A stretch of 64,000 nt of DNA from positions 3,906,001 to 3,970,000 of the forward strand of contig NZ_CP109027.1 of NCBI RefSeq assembly GCF_036226885.1, in the 5' to 3' direction. The position numbers and the translations under genes were made by a program. Positions within the stretch are counted from its first letter, which is position 1. Each line of letters opens with the position of its first letter. The notes beneath the pieces are model-generated. The model saw only the letters and a program-made list of their open reading frames with translations, had not been told where the DNA came from and ran no database searches. The stretch is from Streptomyces sp. NBC_00663. GTDB lineage: Bacteria; Actinomycetota; Actinomycetes; Streptomycetales; Streptomycetaceae. Positions 26,082 through 38,838 of the stretch are shown here, piece by piece.

Positions 26082-26642
26082 TCACCCGGCCGCGAGGCCC
26101 ACGATCAGCAACAGCGTCAGAACGAGCGCCCAGCCGCCCACGGACAGCCAGCCGAGGACAAGCCCGGTCAGCGCCAGCCCGTCCCCCGCCTCCCCGGAGC
26201 GCCGCATCTCCGACCGCGCCGCATGCCCGAGCACCACGGCAGGAAGGCCCATCAGCCCGAAGGTCGGCAGACAGAGCAGTCCGCACACCGCCGCCCCGAC
26301 CGCCTTGCCGTTCGTCCGCGGCCGGGGCGCCGCCTGGAACGTCCGCGGCACCGGAGTGACCGGCGCCGGGTGCGGCAGCGGCCCGAGCGGCAGATCGGCC
26401 ACCAGCAGGGCCAGCTCCCCCACCGTGCGCGCGGCGTAGGCCTGCCCGATCCGCTGGTCGAACTCCACCTGCTCCAGCCGCCCCTCTCCGAACCCCGCCC
26501 GGAGCACGTCGACGGCCCGCTCACGGTCCGCGTGCGACGCGAGCATGGAAGACCCGCCCTGCCACTGCTGCGGGGCCTGACCACCCTGCCACGGCTGCGG
26601 GACCCCGCTCCCCTGCCACGGCTGCCACGACGGCTGAGTCAT
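26082..26642 (-). CDS. DUF1707 and DUF4190 domain membrane protein
   Basis: A 186-residue protein. After a Gln/Trp/Gly-rich N-terminus (repeats of PWQGG/QWQGG, residues 1-32), residues 34-86 (LASHADRERAVDVLRAGFGEGRL...VGELALLVADLP) form a DUF1707 domain, often seen in actinobacterial membrane and regulatory proteins. The C-terminal part (residues 112-186) has a DUF4190-type pair of hydrophobic segments with LGHAARSEMRRSGEAGDGLALTG between them. It probably sits in the membrane with the DUF1707 part in the cytoplasm. Its exact role is unknown. It is divergent in function but co-directional with the str operon. Confidence 0.85.
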   Translation of the reverse strand: MTQPSWQPWQGSGVPQPWQGGQAPQQWQGGSSMLASHADRERAVDVLRAGFGEGRLEQVEFDQRIGQAYAARTVGELALLVADLPLGPLPHPAPVTPVPRTFQAAPRPRTNGKAVGAAVCGLLCLPTFGLMGLPAVVLGHAARSEMRRSGEAGDGLALTGLVLGWLSVGGWALVLTLLLIVGLAAG

Positions 26643-26754
26643 GGGGTACCTCCCCGCACGGATCGGAGTCCCTCCATCCTGCGCCGAACCGGCTTTCCCG
26701 GCATCAGGTATCCCCCCGGAGAGAACCCGGAGCCATCCCTGAGACCCGCGAGCC

Positions 26755-27147
26755 TCATCCCCAGATCAACTCGACGTCCTCTTGGTCCTTTCGCCTGCCG
26801 AGCCACTCCTTCCAGCCCAGCACTTCACTCAGCGGGCAGAAGGGAAAGCCTTGCACCCAGTCGGCGCCTTCGATCAGCTCGTCGGGTCCACGCGAGCCCG
26901 GCACCCAGCGGTCGAAGACCTCGATGCCGCCTTCGAAGAGCGGAATCATACGGCCATGCCCCGACGGCGCCGGCGAGGGATCGGCTGCCCTCAGAGCGCC
27001 CCTCCAGGCCTCGCCCCTGGCAACAAGATCGAGGTCGCGGATCTCCCTCCGCAGACCGTGCGCGAGCAGCGGGCCGCTTCCCGCAACCACGTAGTCAACG
27101 GGTGGCAGTCGGAGCGAGGCCAAAGTACTCGCACGCGTGCTTGCCAT
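26755..27147 (-). CDS. nucleotidyltransferase-like hypothetical protein
   Basis: A 130-residue protein from ATG 27147 (MASTRASTLASLRLPP); an upstream extension in frame is Arg/His-rich and unlikely to be coding. The segment VVAGSGPLLAHGLRREIRDLDLVARG has the GSG-x(n)-RDxD layout of minimal nucleotidyltransferases and related unknown proteins, where the acidic pair binds metal. The C-terminus is FCPLSEVLGWKEWLGRRKDQEDVELI. There is no partner gene with a clear antitoxin (MntA/HEPN) role nearby. The assignment is tentative. Confidence 0.6.
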   Translation of the reverse strand: MASTRASTLASLRLPPVDYVVAGSGPLLAHGLRREIRDLDLVARGEAWRGALRAADPSPAPSGHGRMIPLFEGGIEVFDRWVPGSRGPDELIEGADWVQGFPFCPLSEVLGWKEWLGRRKDQEDVELIWG

Positions 27148-27330
27148 GGTCCGCCGCCGGCACACGGGCAAGCGACCAAGAGGCCGATGGCCGGACCACC
27201 GCTCATGAACTCCATGGCGGCTTCGCAACCACCGCCCCAGGGCAACCGTCGGTGCGCGACTCCCCAAGTCCTTTGCTTTGCTTGCCAGTTCACCCCGGTA
27301 CTGGACGTGAGCACAGTCTCCGGGCAAGCC

Positions 27331-27371
27331 GAAGGGCGGCCACCCCGTACGAAACGAGGTGACCGCCCTTC
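27331..27371 (-). terminator. rpoBC operon terminator
   Basis: GAAGGGCGGCCACCCCG pairs with CGAGGTGACCGCCCTTC across a TACGAAA loop, with one mismatch. It begins 12 bases beyond the rpoC stop on the transcribed strand. The stem is long and GC-rich but the T-tract is poor, as is common in Streptomyces. Confidence 0.8.
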
Positions 27372-27382
27372 AGAGCCAACTA

Positions 27383-31282
<3,900 letters not shown>

Positions 31283-31394
31283 TATGCGTCAATCCCTCTC
31301 AGGGTTGTAAGTCATGGGGTCTGATACGGGGGTCCTGGGGCCGGCGGGCCTTCTTCGCCTTTCCAAAGGCTTTCGAAGGCCCGCCGAACTCCCG

Positions 31395-34300
31395 TCAGAC
31401 CTCTTCGACGCTGCTCGGCTCGCGCCGCGACAGGTCGATGCCAAGCTCCTCCGCAGCGCGGAAGACGTCCTCGTCGGTGTCGCGCATCTCGATGGACATG
31501 CCGTCCGAGGACAGCACCTCCACGTTGAGGCACAGGGACTGCATCTCCTTGATGAGCACCTTGAAGGACTCGGGGATGCCGGGCTCGGGGATGTTCTCGC
31601 CCTTGACGATGGCCTCGTAGACCTTCACGCGGCCGGTGACGTCGTCGGACTTGATGGTCAGCAGCTCCTGGAGGGCGTACGCGGCGCCATAAGCCTCCAG
31701 CGCCCACACCTCCATCTCACCGAAGCGCTGGCCACCGAACTGGGCCTTACCACCCAGCGGCTGCTGGGTGATCATCGAGTACGGACCGGTCGACCGGGCG
31801 TGCAGCTTGTCGTCGACCAGGTGGTGGAGCTTGAGGATGTACATGTACCCGATCGAGATCGGGTCCGGGAACGGCTCACCGGAGCGGCCGTCGAACAGCC
31901 TCGCCTTACCGGTCGGCTGCACCATGCGCTCGCCGTCGCGGTTCGGGATGGTGTGGTTCAGCAGACCCGCGAGCTCGTCCTCACGCGCACCGTCGAACAC
32001 CGGGGTGGCGACGTTGGTGCCGGGGGCGACCTGGTCGGCGCCGATGTTCTGAAGGCGCTGCGCCCAGTCGTCGGCGAGACCGGAGACGTCCCAGCCGCGG
32101 CTGGCGAGCCAGCCGAGGTGGATCTCCAGGACCTGTCCCGGGTTCATTCGGGACGGGACACCCAGCGGGTTGAGGATGATGTCGACCGGAGTTCCGTCCT
32201 CGAGGAACGGCATGTCCTCGATCGGAAGGATCTTCGAGATAACACCCTTGTTGCCGTGGCGGCCGGCGAGCTTGTCACCGTCCGTGATCTTGCGCTTCTG
32301 CGCCACGTAGACACGAACCAGCTGGTTCACGCCCGGCGGCAGCTCGTCGCCCTCCTCACGGTCGAAGACGCGGACGCCGATGACCTTGCCGATCTCGCCG
32401 TGCGGCACCTTCAGAGAGGTGTCACGGACCTCGCGCGCCTTCTCACCGAAGATCGCGCGGAGCAGGCGCTCCTCGGGGGTCAGCTCGGTCTCACCCTTGG
32501 GCGTGACCTTGCCGACGAGGATGTCACCGGCGACGACCTCGGCACCGATCCGGATGATGCCGCGCTCGTCGAGGTCGGCGAGGACCTCCTCGGAGACGTT
32601 CGGGATGTCCCGGGTGATCTCCTCGGGGCCGAGCTTGGTGTCACGGGCGTCGACCTCGTGCTCCTCGATGTGGATCGAGGAGAGGACGTCGTCCTGCACG
32701 AGGCGCTGCGACAGGATGATCGCGTCCTCGTAGTTGTGACCCTCCCACGGCATGAACGCCACGAGCAGGTTCTTGCCCAGGGCCATCTCGCCGTTCTCGG
32801 TGGCCGGACCGTCGGCCAGGACCTGGCCCTCGATGATCCGGTCGCCCTCGTTGACGATGACCTTCTGGTTGACCGAGGTGCCCTGGTTGGAGCGGGCGAA
32901 CTTGGCCAGGCGGTACGTGATGTACGTGCCGTCGTCGTTGGCCGTGGTGATGTAGTCCGCGGAGACCTCCTGGACCACACCCGCCTTCTCGGCCTTGACC
33001 ACGTCGCCGGCGTCGACGGCGGAGCGGTACTCCATGCCGGTGCCGACGAGCGGGGACTCGGACTTAATCAGGGGCACGGCCTGACGCATCATGTTCGCGC
33101 CCATGAGGGCACGGTTGGCGTCGTCGTGCTCGAGGAACGGGATCATGGCGGTCGCGACCGACACCATCTGGCGCGGCGAGACGTCCATGTAGTCCACGTC
33201 GTCACCGGGGACGTAGTCGACCTCGCCGCCACGACGGCGGACCAGGACGCGGTTCTCGGTGAAACGCATGTTGTCGTCGAGCGTGGCGTTGGCCTGCGCG
33301 ATGACGAATCGGTCCTCTTCGTCGGCCGTGAGGTAGTCGACCTCGTCGGTGACGACGTCGCCGTCGACCCTGCGGTAGGGCGTCTCCACGAAACCGAACG
33401 CGTTGACGCGGCCGTAGGAGGCGAGCGAACCGATCAGACCGATGTTCGGGCCTTCGGGCGTCTCGATCGGGCACATACGGCCGTAGTGAGACGGGTGCAC
33501 GTCACGGACCTCGAAGCCGGCCCGCTCACGGGAGAGACCACCCGGGCCGAGCGCCGACAGACGACGCTTGTGGGTGAGACCCGACAGCGGGTTGTTCTGG
33601 TCCATGAACTGCGACAGCTGGCTGGTGCCGAAGAACTCCTTGATGGAGGCGACGACCGGCCGGATGTTGATCAGGGTCTGCGGCGTGATCGCCTCGACGT
33701 CCTGGGTCGTCATGCGCTCACGCACGACGCGCTCCATACGAGCCAGACCCGTACGGACCTGGTTCTGGATGAGCTCGCCGACGCTGCGCAGACGACGGTT
33801 GCCGAAGTGGTCGATGTCGTCGGTCTCGACGACGATGTTCACACCGCTGTCGCCGACCGTCTCGGTCTCGCCCGCGTGCAGCTTCACCAGGTACTTGATC
33901 GTCGAGATGATGTCCTCGACGGTCAGGACCCCGGCGTTCAGCGGGGCCTCGCCGCCCAGCTTCTTGTTCACCTTGTAGCGGCCGACCTTGGCGAGGTCGT
34001 AGCGCTTGGAGTTGAAGTAAAGGTTCTCAAGAAGCGTCTGCGCGGCCTCGCGCGTGGGCGGCTCGCCCGGACGCAGCTTGCGGTAGATGTCGAGCAGCGC
34101 GTCGTCCTGGCCCTGGGTGTGGTCCTTCTCCAGGGTGGCGCGCATCGACTCGTACTCGCCGAACTCCTCCAGGATCTGCTCGGTCGTCCAACCGAGAGCC
34201 TTGAGCAGAACGGTCACGGACTGCTTGCGCTTGCGGTCGATGCGGACACCGACCATGTCGCGCTTGTCGATCTCCATCTCCAGCCAGGCACCCCGGGAGG

Positions 34301-34880
34301 GGATGATCTTGGCGGAGAAGATGTCCTTGTCGGACGTCTTGTCGATGGAGGAGTCGAAGTAGACACCCGGCGAACGGACCAGCTGCGACACCACGACACG
34401 CTCGGTGCCGTTGATGACGAAGGTGCCCTTGTGGGTCATGAGCGGGAAGTCGCCCATGAAGACCGTCTGGGACTTGATCTCGCCGGTCTCGTTGTTGGTG
34501 AACTCAGCCGTCACGAAGAGCGGGGCCGCGTACGTGAAGTCGCGGTCCTTGCACTCGTCGATGCTGTTCTTCGGCGGCTCGAAACGGTGGTCGCGGAACG
34601 TCAGCGACATCGACCCGGAGAAGTCCTCGATCGGAGAGATCTCCTCGAAGATCTCCTCCAGACCGGACTTGGTGGGGACGTCCTGACCGGACTCCAGGGC
34701 CTCCTCGACCCGACTCTGCCAGGCGGTGTTCCCGAGCAGCCAGTCAAAGCTCTCGGTCTGGAGCGCAAGCAGGTTCGGAACCTCGAGAGGCTCCTTGATC
34801 TTTGCAAAAGAGATGCGCAGCGGGGCAGTGCTGGCGGCGTTGTTCGTATTCGCGGTCGAGGCGTTGCGCGAGGCGGCCAA
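31395..34880 (-). CDS. rpoB: RNA polymerase beta subunit
   Basis: A 1161-residue beta subunit. The start chosen is TTG at 34880 (LAASRNASTANTN), because AAGGA lies seven bases upstream and the product then matches known Streptomyces RpoB length; a longer in-frame form from 34946 lacks support. The rifampicin pocket, GTSQLSQFMDQNNPLSGLTH followed by KRRLSALGPGG, has the sensitive residues (Asp, His, Ser). It is therefore the housekeeping type, not a resistant duplicate. The C-terminus ends in SSVEEV. Confidence 0.98.
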   Translation of the reverse strand: MAASRNASTANTNNAASTAPLRISFAKIKEPLEVPNLLALQTESFDWLLGNTAWQSRVEEALESGQDVPTKSGLEEIFEEISPIEDFSGSMSLTFRDHRFEPPKNSIDECKDRDFTYAAPLFVTAEFTNNETGEIKSQTVFMGDFPLMTHKGTFVINGTERVVVSQLVRSPGVYFDSSIDKTSDKDIFSAKIIPSRGAWLEMEIDKRDMVGVRIDRKRKQSVTVLLKALGWTTEQILEEFGEYESMRATLEKDHTQGQDDALLDIYRKLRPGEPPTREAAQTLLENLYFNSKRYDLAKVGRYKVNKKLGGEAPLNAGVLTVEDIISTIKYLVKLHAGETETVGDSGVNIVVETDDIDHFGNRRLRSVGELIQNQVRTGLARMERVVRERMTTQDVEAITPQTLINIRPVVASIKEFFGTSQLSQFMDQNNPLSGLTHKRRLSALGPGGLSRERAGFEVRDVHPSHYGRMCPIETPEGPNIGLIGSLASYGRVNAFGFVETPYRRVDGDVVTDEVDYLTADEEDRFVIAQANATLDDNMRFTENRVLVRRRGGEVDYVPGDDVDYMDVSPRQMVSVATAMIPFLEHDDANRALMGANMMRQAVPLIKSESPLVGTGMEYRSAVDAGDVVKAEKAGVVQEVSADYITTANDDGTYITYRLAKFARSNQGTSVNQKVIVNEGDRIIEGQVLADGPATENGEMALGKNLLVAFMPWEGHNYEDAIILSQRLVQDDVLSSIHIEEHEVDARDTKLGPEEITRDIPNVSEEVLADLDERGIIRIGAEVVAGDILVGKVTPKGETELTPEERLLRAIFGEKAREVRDTSLKVPHGEIGKVIGVRVFDREEGDELPPGVNQLVRVYVAQKRKITDGDKLAGRHGNKGVISKILPIEDMPFLEDGTPVDIILNPLGVPSRMNPGQVLEIHLGWLASRGWDVSGLADDWAQRLQNIGADQVAPGTNVATPVFDGAREDELAGLLNHTIPNRDGERMVQPTGKARLFDGRSGEPFPDPISIGYMYILKLHHLVDDKLHARSTGPYSMITQQPLGGKAQFGGQRFGEMEVWALEAYGAAYALQELLTIKSDDVTGRVKVYEAIVKGENIPEPGIPESFKVLIKEMQSLCLNVEVLSSDGMSIEMRDTDEDVFRAAEELGIDLSRREPSSVEEV

Positions 34881-35044
34881 GAGGGGGTCCTTCCGAGGGC
34901 TCGGACTCACTACGCGCGTACCGGTCCCTCTCCAGCGCACAAACACAGAGATCCCAGGTCGGGGATGCTCTAGTCGTCGATGCTGAGGCGAGGGCAGACC
35001 CCTGGTGACGGGCAGGGGACAGCTAACAGGCAGCGCAAAGGGTC

Positions 35045-35073
35045 AGTGTAGCCACTTGGCGCACTGATGTCCA
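35045..35073 (-). promoter_or_regulatory. rpoBC promoter
   Basis: On the reverse strand TGGACA (35073-35068) and TACACT (35050-35045) are separated by 17 bases, a good vegetative promoter. Initiation would be near 35038, giving a leader of about 160 bases. The transcribed bases just downstream (CTTTGCGCTGCCTGTTAGCT) look strongly conserved in actinobacterial rpoB leaders from memory. The rest of 34881-35390 shows no gene. Confidence 0.65.
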
Positions 35074-35390
35074 GCCCCGCTTTTCTTTGGTCCTCGTCAC
35101 CCTCAACGCCTTCGGCATGCCTGCCCTCAACGCACGTTGATACTGCCCTCTTCGTCGCCGATCCATGCCTCGGATTCGGACCGTTCTGGCGACGCGTCCT
35201 GAGAATTGCGCGCGGCGTGCGGTTCGTCAAGGCCTGTCTCGCCCAAACCGGGTGCTGCGCTCGTCACTTGCGGCCTGCCCACCAGGCGTGCTCCAGACGT
35301 GCACCAGGCGGACTCCAGGCACGACGAAGATCACCATACTCCCCGCCGTCCCGGGTGCAAGGCAGCCGCCGCCGGGCCCTCGGAAACGCC

Positions 35391-35424
35391 GAAGAGCGAC
35401 CACCCGGATGGATGATCGCTCTTC
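35391..35424 (-). terminator. rplJL terminator or attenuator before rpoB
   Basis: GAAGAGCGA and TCGCTCTTC form a perfect nine-base outer stem with partial inner pairing. It lies 69 bases beyond the rplL stop on the transcribed strand. Since rpoB has its own promoter downstream, the stem likely lowers read-through from rplJL, explaining higher L7/L12 than RNA polymerase output. Confidence 0.75.
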
Positions 35425-35493
35425 GCTGCGTCAGCGTTACAGCCCTCTTACGAGGCCTGCGGCATGCGCGAGTCCGTGCGGACCCGTGAGGTG

Positions 35494-35877
35494 TTACTTG
35501 ACCTCGACGGAGGCGCCGGCGCCCTTGAGGGCCTCGGCGGCCTTCTCCGCGGCGTCCTTGGCGACCTTCTCGAGAACGGGCTTCGGGGCGCCGTCCACGA
35601 GGTCCTTGGCCTCCTTCAGACCCAGGGAGGTCAGCTCACGCACGACCTTGATGACCTGGATCTTCTTCTCGCCAGCGCCGGTGAGGACGACGTCGAACTC
35701 GTCCTTCTCCTCGACGGCCTCGGCGGCGCCACCGGCACCACCGGCGGGGGCGGCAACGGCGACGGCCGCGGCGGCGGTGACGTCGAACTTCTCCTCGAAC
35801 GCCTTCACGAACTCGGAGAGCTGGATGAGGGTCATGCCCTCGAACTCGGCGAGCAGTTCGTCCTGGGTGAGAGCCAT
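35494..35877 (-). CDS. rplL: 50S ribosomal protein L7/L12
   Basis: A 127-residue stalk protein present in several copies per ribosome, recruiting GTPase factors. The start at 35877 (MALTQDELLAEFEGM) follows AAGGAAG; a seven-codon extension upstream is rejected. The Ala/Gly hinge (AAAAVAVAAPAGGAGGAAEA) and the C-terminal domain KIQVIKVVRELTSLGLKEAK are intact. It is 125 bases after rplJ. Confidence 0.98.
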   Translation of the reverse strand: MALTQDELLAEFEGMTLIQLSEFVKAFEEKFDVTAAAAVAVAAPAGGAGGAAEAVEEKDEFDVVLTGAGEKKIQVIKVVRELTSLGLKEAKDLVDGAPKPVLEKVAKDAAEKAAEALKGAGASVEVK

Positions 35878-36002
35878 GATGGCTTCCTTCCAATTCAATT
35901 CGGCAGGTGCCGGATGTACATGTCTGGCGGGCGTACGTTCGGCCCGCTACGACCGCTCCCTGGGGCGCGAAGCCTCAGGCGGCAGTCATGATGCGAGCCG
36001 AA

Positions 36003-36533
36003 TTACTCGGCACCGCCCTGCTCGTCCTGCTTGGCACGAAGCGCGTCCACGGTGCGAACGAGCTTCGAGGGAAGCGCCTGGAAGAGCTGCGCAGTCTGCG
36101 TCTGCTTGCCCTTCATGGCGCCCGCCAGCTTGGCGAGCAGAACCTCGCGGGACTCAAGGTCCGCAAGCTTCTTGATCTCGTCGGCGGACAGCGCCTTGCC
36201 GTCAAGGACACCGCCCTTGATGACGAGGTTCGGGTTGTCCTTGGCGAAGTCACGAAGACCCTTCGCCGACGTCACCGGGTCACCGGAGATGAAGGCGACC
36301 GCCGTCGGACCGTTGAACAGGTCGTCAAGCGTGTCGATCCCGGCCTCGTTGGCCGCGATCTTGGTCAGCGTGTTCTTCACCACGGCGTACTGGGCGTCTT
36401 CACCGAGCGAACGACGCAGCGTCTTGAGCTGCGCCACGGTGAGACCCCGGTACTCGGTCAGCACAGCGGCGTTCGAGCTACGGAACTGGTCCGCGAGCTC
36501 GGCTACCGCGGCAGCCTTGTCGGGCCTTGCCAT
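36003..36533 (-). CDS. rplJ: 50S ribosomal protein L10
   Basis: A 176-residue L10 that anchors the L7/L12 stalk. MARPDKAAAVAELADQFRSS and TEYRGLTVAQLKTLRRSLG are typical of the N-terminal RNA-binding domain; the C-terminal helix for L12 dimers follows. The start is ATG with GGAGG upstream. It is preceded by an attenuator-like leader. Confidence 0.98.
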   Translation of the reverse strand: MARPDKAAAVAELADQFRSSNAAVLTEYRGLTVAQLKTLRRSLGEDAQYAVVKNTLTKIAANEAGIDTLDDLFNGPTAVAFISGDPVTSAKGLRDFAKDNPNLVIKGGVLDGKALSADEIKKLADLESREVLLAKLAGAMKGKQTQTAQLFQALPSKLVRTVDALRAKQDEQGGAE

Positions 36534-36591
36534 AAGCGTGGCCTCCTTCCGGGTGATGAGGACCGCTCAGAAGGAGCTGTGAAAAACGAAA

Positions 36592-36616
36592 CGCCCCGGC
36601 GCAAGCGCCCGGGGCG
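36592..36616 (-). promoter_or_regulatory. attenuator-like hairpin in the rplJ (L10) leader
   Basis: On the coding strand CGCCCCGGGCGC and GCGCCGGGGCG form a near-perfect stem around TT, followed by TTTCGTTTTTC. This is the form of an intrinsic terminator, but it lies 58 bases before rplJ inside its leader. The leader upstream also contains AAAGACCGCTGGTCGT, which resembles the L10-binding region of known L10 leaders. Together they suggest autogenous control by L10-L12. The structure is seen; the control is inferred from the family. Confidence 0.7.
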
Positions 36617-36762
36617 TAGCTCAACCTTCATGGACGAATCCAGAACGGGAGCAACTTCCACAGTCACCTGCGCGGGTCGTCCGCGGTAATCAGCGGATCC
36701 TTCGGTCACCGCGCCCTCTCACGAGCACACGGCAACGACCAGCGGTCTTTGGCTTCTGTAGG

Positions 36763-36792
36763 AGAGTACGTGACCGGATCGCCGTCAGGCAA
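36763..36792 (-). promoter_or_regulatory. rplJL promoter
   Basis: On the reverse strand TTGCCT (36792-36787) and TACTCT (36768-36763) are 18 bases apart. Initiation near 36756 would give a leader of about 220 bases that contains the L10-type element and the attenuator hairpin. The promoter lies just beyond the stop of the upstream lipoprotein gene. Confidence 0.6.
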
Positions 36793-36809
36793 ATCCGGTC
36801 GTACGGTGC

Positions 36810-37670
36810 TCAGCCGCTCTGGGCTTCCTTCATCATCTCGGCGAGGTCGACGGTGTCCTTGGCGGGCGGCGCCGAGACCGTCACCGGCTTGTTGATGTCG
36901 AGGAAGGTGATGGTCAGGTCGAGCGGGCCCTTGTCGGCGTCGCCCTTCATGCGGAACTGCTTGGTGTGGTCCTCACCGTCGATCCACATGTCCATCGTGA
37001 GCTTGTCGACGCCCATCTTCTCGTACTGCTCGACGCTCTTCTCCCGCTTCTCGCGGGTCGCCTTGTCCTCGCCCTTGAAGGAGTCCCGGAGCGCGTCGAG
37101 GGTCAGGGTGCCCGAGTAGTGGGTCGTCTCGACCCCGTCGACCTTCTCCTCGCCGACCTTCTTCACGTCCTTGGCGCCGGTCATGAAGGTGGACTCGGCC
37201 GCCGGGTTCTGCTCGGCCTGTCCGGCGCCCGCGGCGCCCCCGCCGAGCTGCTCGTCGCTCAGCGCGGACATGTCGAACTTCATCCAGGTCTTGCCGTCCA
37301 TCTCCTTGGCCAACTCGGGGTTGCCCCCGATGTACATGACCTTGTCGACGAGCCGGATCTCCGCGGAGCCGTCCTTGCCCTGGTCCAGCGCCGTCATCTT
37401 CATGCTCATGGCGATGCTGGGCTTGATCCGCATCGAGGCCTCGGCCTTGATGCGCCCCTGCTCCGGATACTCACCCGTCATCCGGTACCGCAGGGACGAG
37501 ATGTCGTCCGAGTTCTTCGCCGCCTTGGCCACCGCGGCGGCCGGCGTCATCTTCGGCGACTCCTCGGACTCCCCCTTGGAACAGCTCACCGCACCGGCGG
37601 CCAGGGCCACGGCGGCCAGCCCCACGCCGACCGTCCTACAGCGCGCGGAACGTCGAACAGAAAACCCCAT
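36810..37670 (-). CDS. LppX/LprG-like lipoprotein
   Basis: A 286-residue secreted lipoprotein. Residues 1-30 are a signal peptide ending in the lipobox AVSC (Cys-30). The mature part has the repeated beta pattern of LppX/LprAFG proteins, which bind lipids and help carry them across the envelope: KTWMKFDMSAL, DVKKVGEEKVDGVETTHYSG and LTMDMWIDGEDHTKQF. Start at ATG 37670 places the signal peptide correctly; a longer start would add 19 residues before it. It is paralogous to the next lipoprotein and sits between rplA and rplJ. Confidence 0.85.
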   Translation of the reverse strand: MGFSVRRSARCRTVGVGLAAVALAAGAVSCSKGESEESPKMTPAAAVAKAAKNSDDISSLRYRMTGEYPEQGRIKAEASMRIKPSIAMSMKMTALDQGKDGSAEIRLVDKVMYIGGNPELAKEMDGKTWMKFDMSALSDEQLGGGAAGAGQAEQNPAAESTFMTGAKDVKKVGEEKVDGVETTHYSGTLTLDALRDSFKGEDKATREKREKSVEQYEKMGVDKLTMDMWIDGEDHTKQFRMKGDADKGPLDLTITFLDINKPVTVSAPPAKDTVDLAEMMKEAQSG

Positions 37671-37784
37671 CGATTCCCCCCAAGGAACACCAGGACCGCG
37701 ACCACACGGAACACATGGTCGATTCACAGCAGGATCGCGAGCCTAACCGACGGGGCGGAAGCGATCCCGTGAATTCCGTGTGGC

Positions 37785-38708
37785 TCAGGAGGTGGTGCCC
37801 GCCACGGTGCCGCCCTGCTTCTCCAGCAGCACCTTGAAGTCCTCGGTGTCGCTCGCCGGGGGCTCCTCGGCGGAGACTTTCACGCCGTAGTCGCTGTAGT
37901 AGGCGGTCTGGGTCAGGTCTCCTGTGGCCATACGGCCCTTCTCGACCTTCTTGACCAGGAGGTCCTGGTCGTTGACCCAGATGTCGACGGTCTCCGTGGT
38001 GACCCCGGCCTGGTCGAGCTGCTTCTTGAGGTCGGCGAGCTGGCTCGCGGTGAGGCTGGAGTTCTTGCCGGCGAGGTCGGCGACGTCGACGGTGCCGGAG
38101 TAGTGCGTGGCGTTCTCGCCGCGGACCTTCTCCTCGCCGACCTTCTTCACGTCCCCGGAGGCCAGCAGGAGCTTCACCGACTGGTTGGGCGTGGTGTTCT
38201 GCATCTGGTCCTTGAGGTACGCGCCGGAGCCGCCCGCGAGATCCGCGAGGTCGTCGTAGTCGTACTTGATCCAGTGCTTGCCGTCGGCCTGCTCGGCGAA
38301 CTTCTCGCCCATCTTCGCGTAGTAGGCGTCGGGGAGGTACCGGGCCTCCATCGAGGTGGTGCCCAGCTGGCGCATGGTGTCGGCGAGGGTGCCGCCGGTG
38401 TACTCGATGGTGACGGTGCCGGTGATGCCGTCCGCCCAGCCGAGGGCGCCGTCGGCGGTCATGGACATCATCGAGCCCATGGCGGTCGTGGACTCGACCC
38501 GGGCGGAGTCGGCGGCGTCGGTGGACTTCTCGGCGGAACGCAGCGCGGCTATCGGGCTGACCTTGGTCGTGCCCTGGCCGCTCCCCGAGGTCCGGTCGTC
38601 CTTGTCGGAGCCCCCCGAGTCCCCCGCCGACGAACAGGCCGCCAGGCCTGTCAGTGCGGTCGTCGTGGCGATCGCGAGAGCCATCCGGCGTACGGTCGTG
38701 CTCTTCAT
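37785..38708 (-). CDS. LppX/LprG-like lipoprotein, second copy
   Basis: A 307-residue lipoprotein with signal peptide and lipobox LAAC (Cys-25), followed by a Ser/Gly/Asp-rich linker. Shared blocks with the neighbouring lipoprotein include KHWIKYDYDDL, DVKKVGEEKVRGENATHYSG and VDIWVNDQDLLVKK. The start at 38708 (MKSTTVRRMALAIA) gives a proper signal. The two genes have the same direction and are 114 bases apart, so they may form a unit separate from the ribosomal genes around them. Confidence 0.85.
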   Translation of the reverse strand: MKSTTVRRMALAIATTTALTGLAACSSAGDSGGSDKDDRTSGSGQGTTKVSPIAALRSAEKSTDAADSARVESTTAMGSMMSMTADGALGWADGITGTVTIEYTGGTLADTMRQLGTTSMEARYLPDAYYAKMGEKFAEQADGKHWIKYDYDDLADLAGGSGAYLKDQMQNTTPNQSVKLLLASGDVKKVGEEKVRGENATHYSGTVDVADLAGKNSSLTASQLADLKKQLDQAGVTTETVDIWVNDQDLLVKKVEKGRMATGDLTQTAYYSDYGVKVSAEEPPASDTEDFKVLLEKQGGTVAGTTS

Positions 38709-38779
38709 TCGTCCCACCCCTATGTGATTCCTGTCCCGCACGTTAGCGCGAGCCTCTGACACACGTACCCGGAAATGGG

Positions 38780-38813
38780 ACGGGCCCCGCACCTCGAAAG
38801 GTTGCGGGGCCCG
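38780..38813 (-). terminator. rplKA terminator
   Basis: ACGGGCCCCGCA pairs with TGCGGGGCCCGT around a 10-base loop with additional partial pairing. It lies about 25 bases after the rplA stop and separates rplKA from the lipoprotein genes. Confidence 0.8.
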
Positions 38814-38838
38814 TGACCTGACTTCGGTGAGCTCAAGC

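Noticed and set aside
34881..34946. A 22-codon N-terminal extension of RpoB
   Set aside because: The TTG at 34880 has AAGGA at proper distance and gives the family N-terminus; the extension has no ribosome site.
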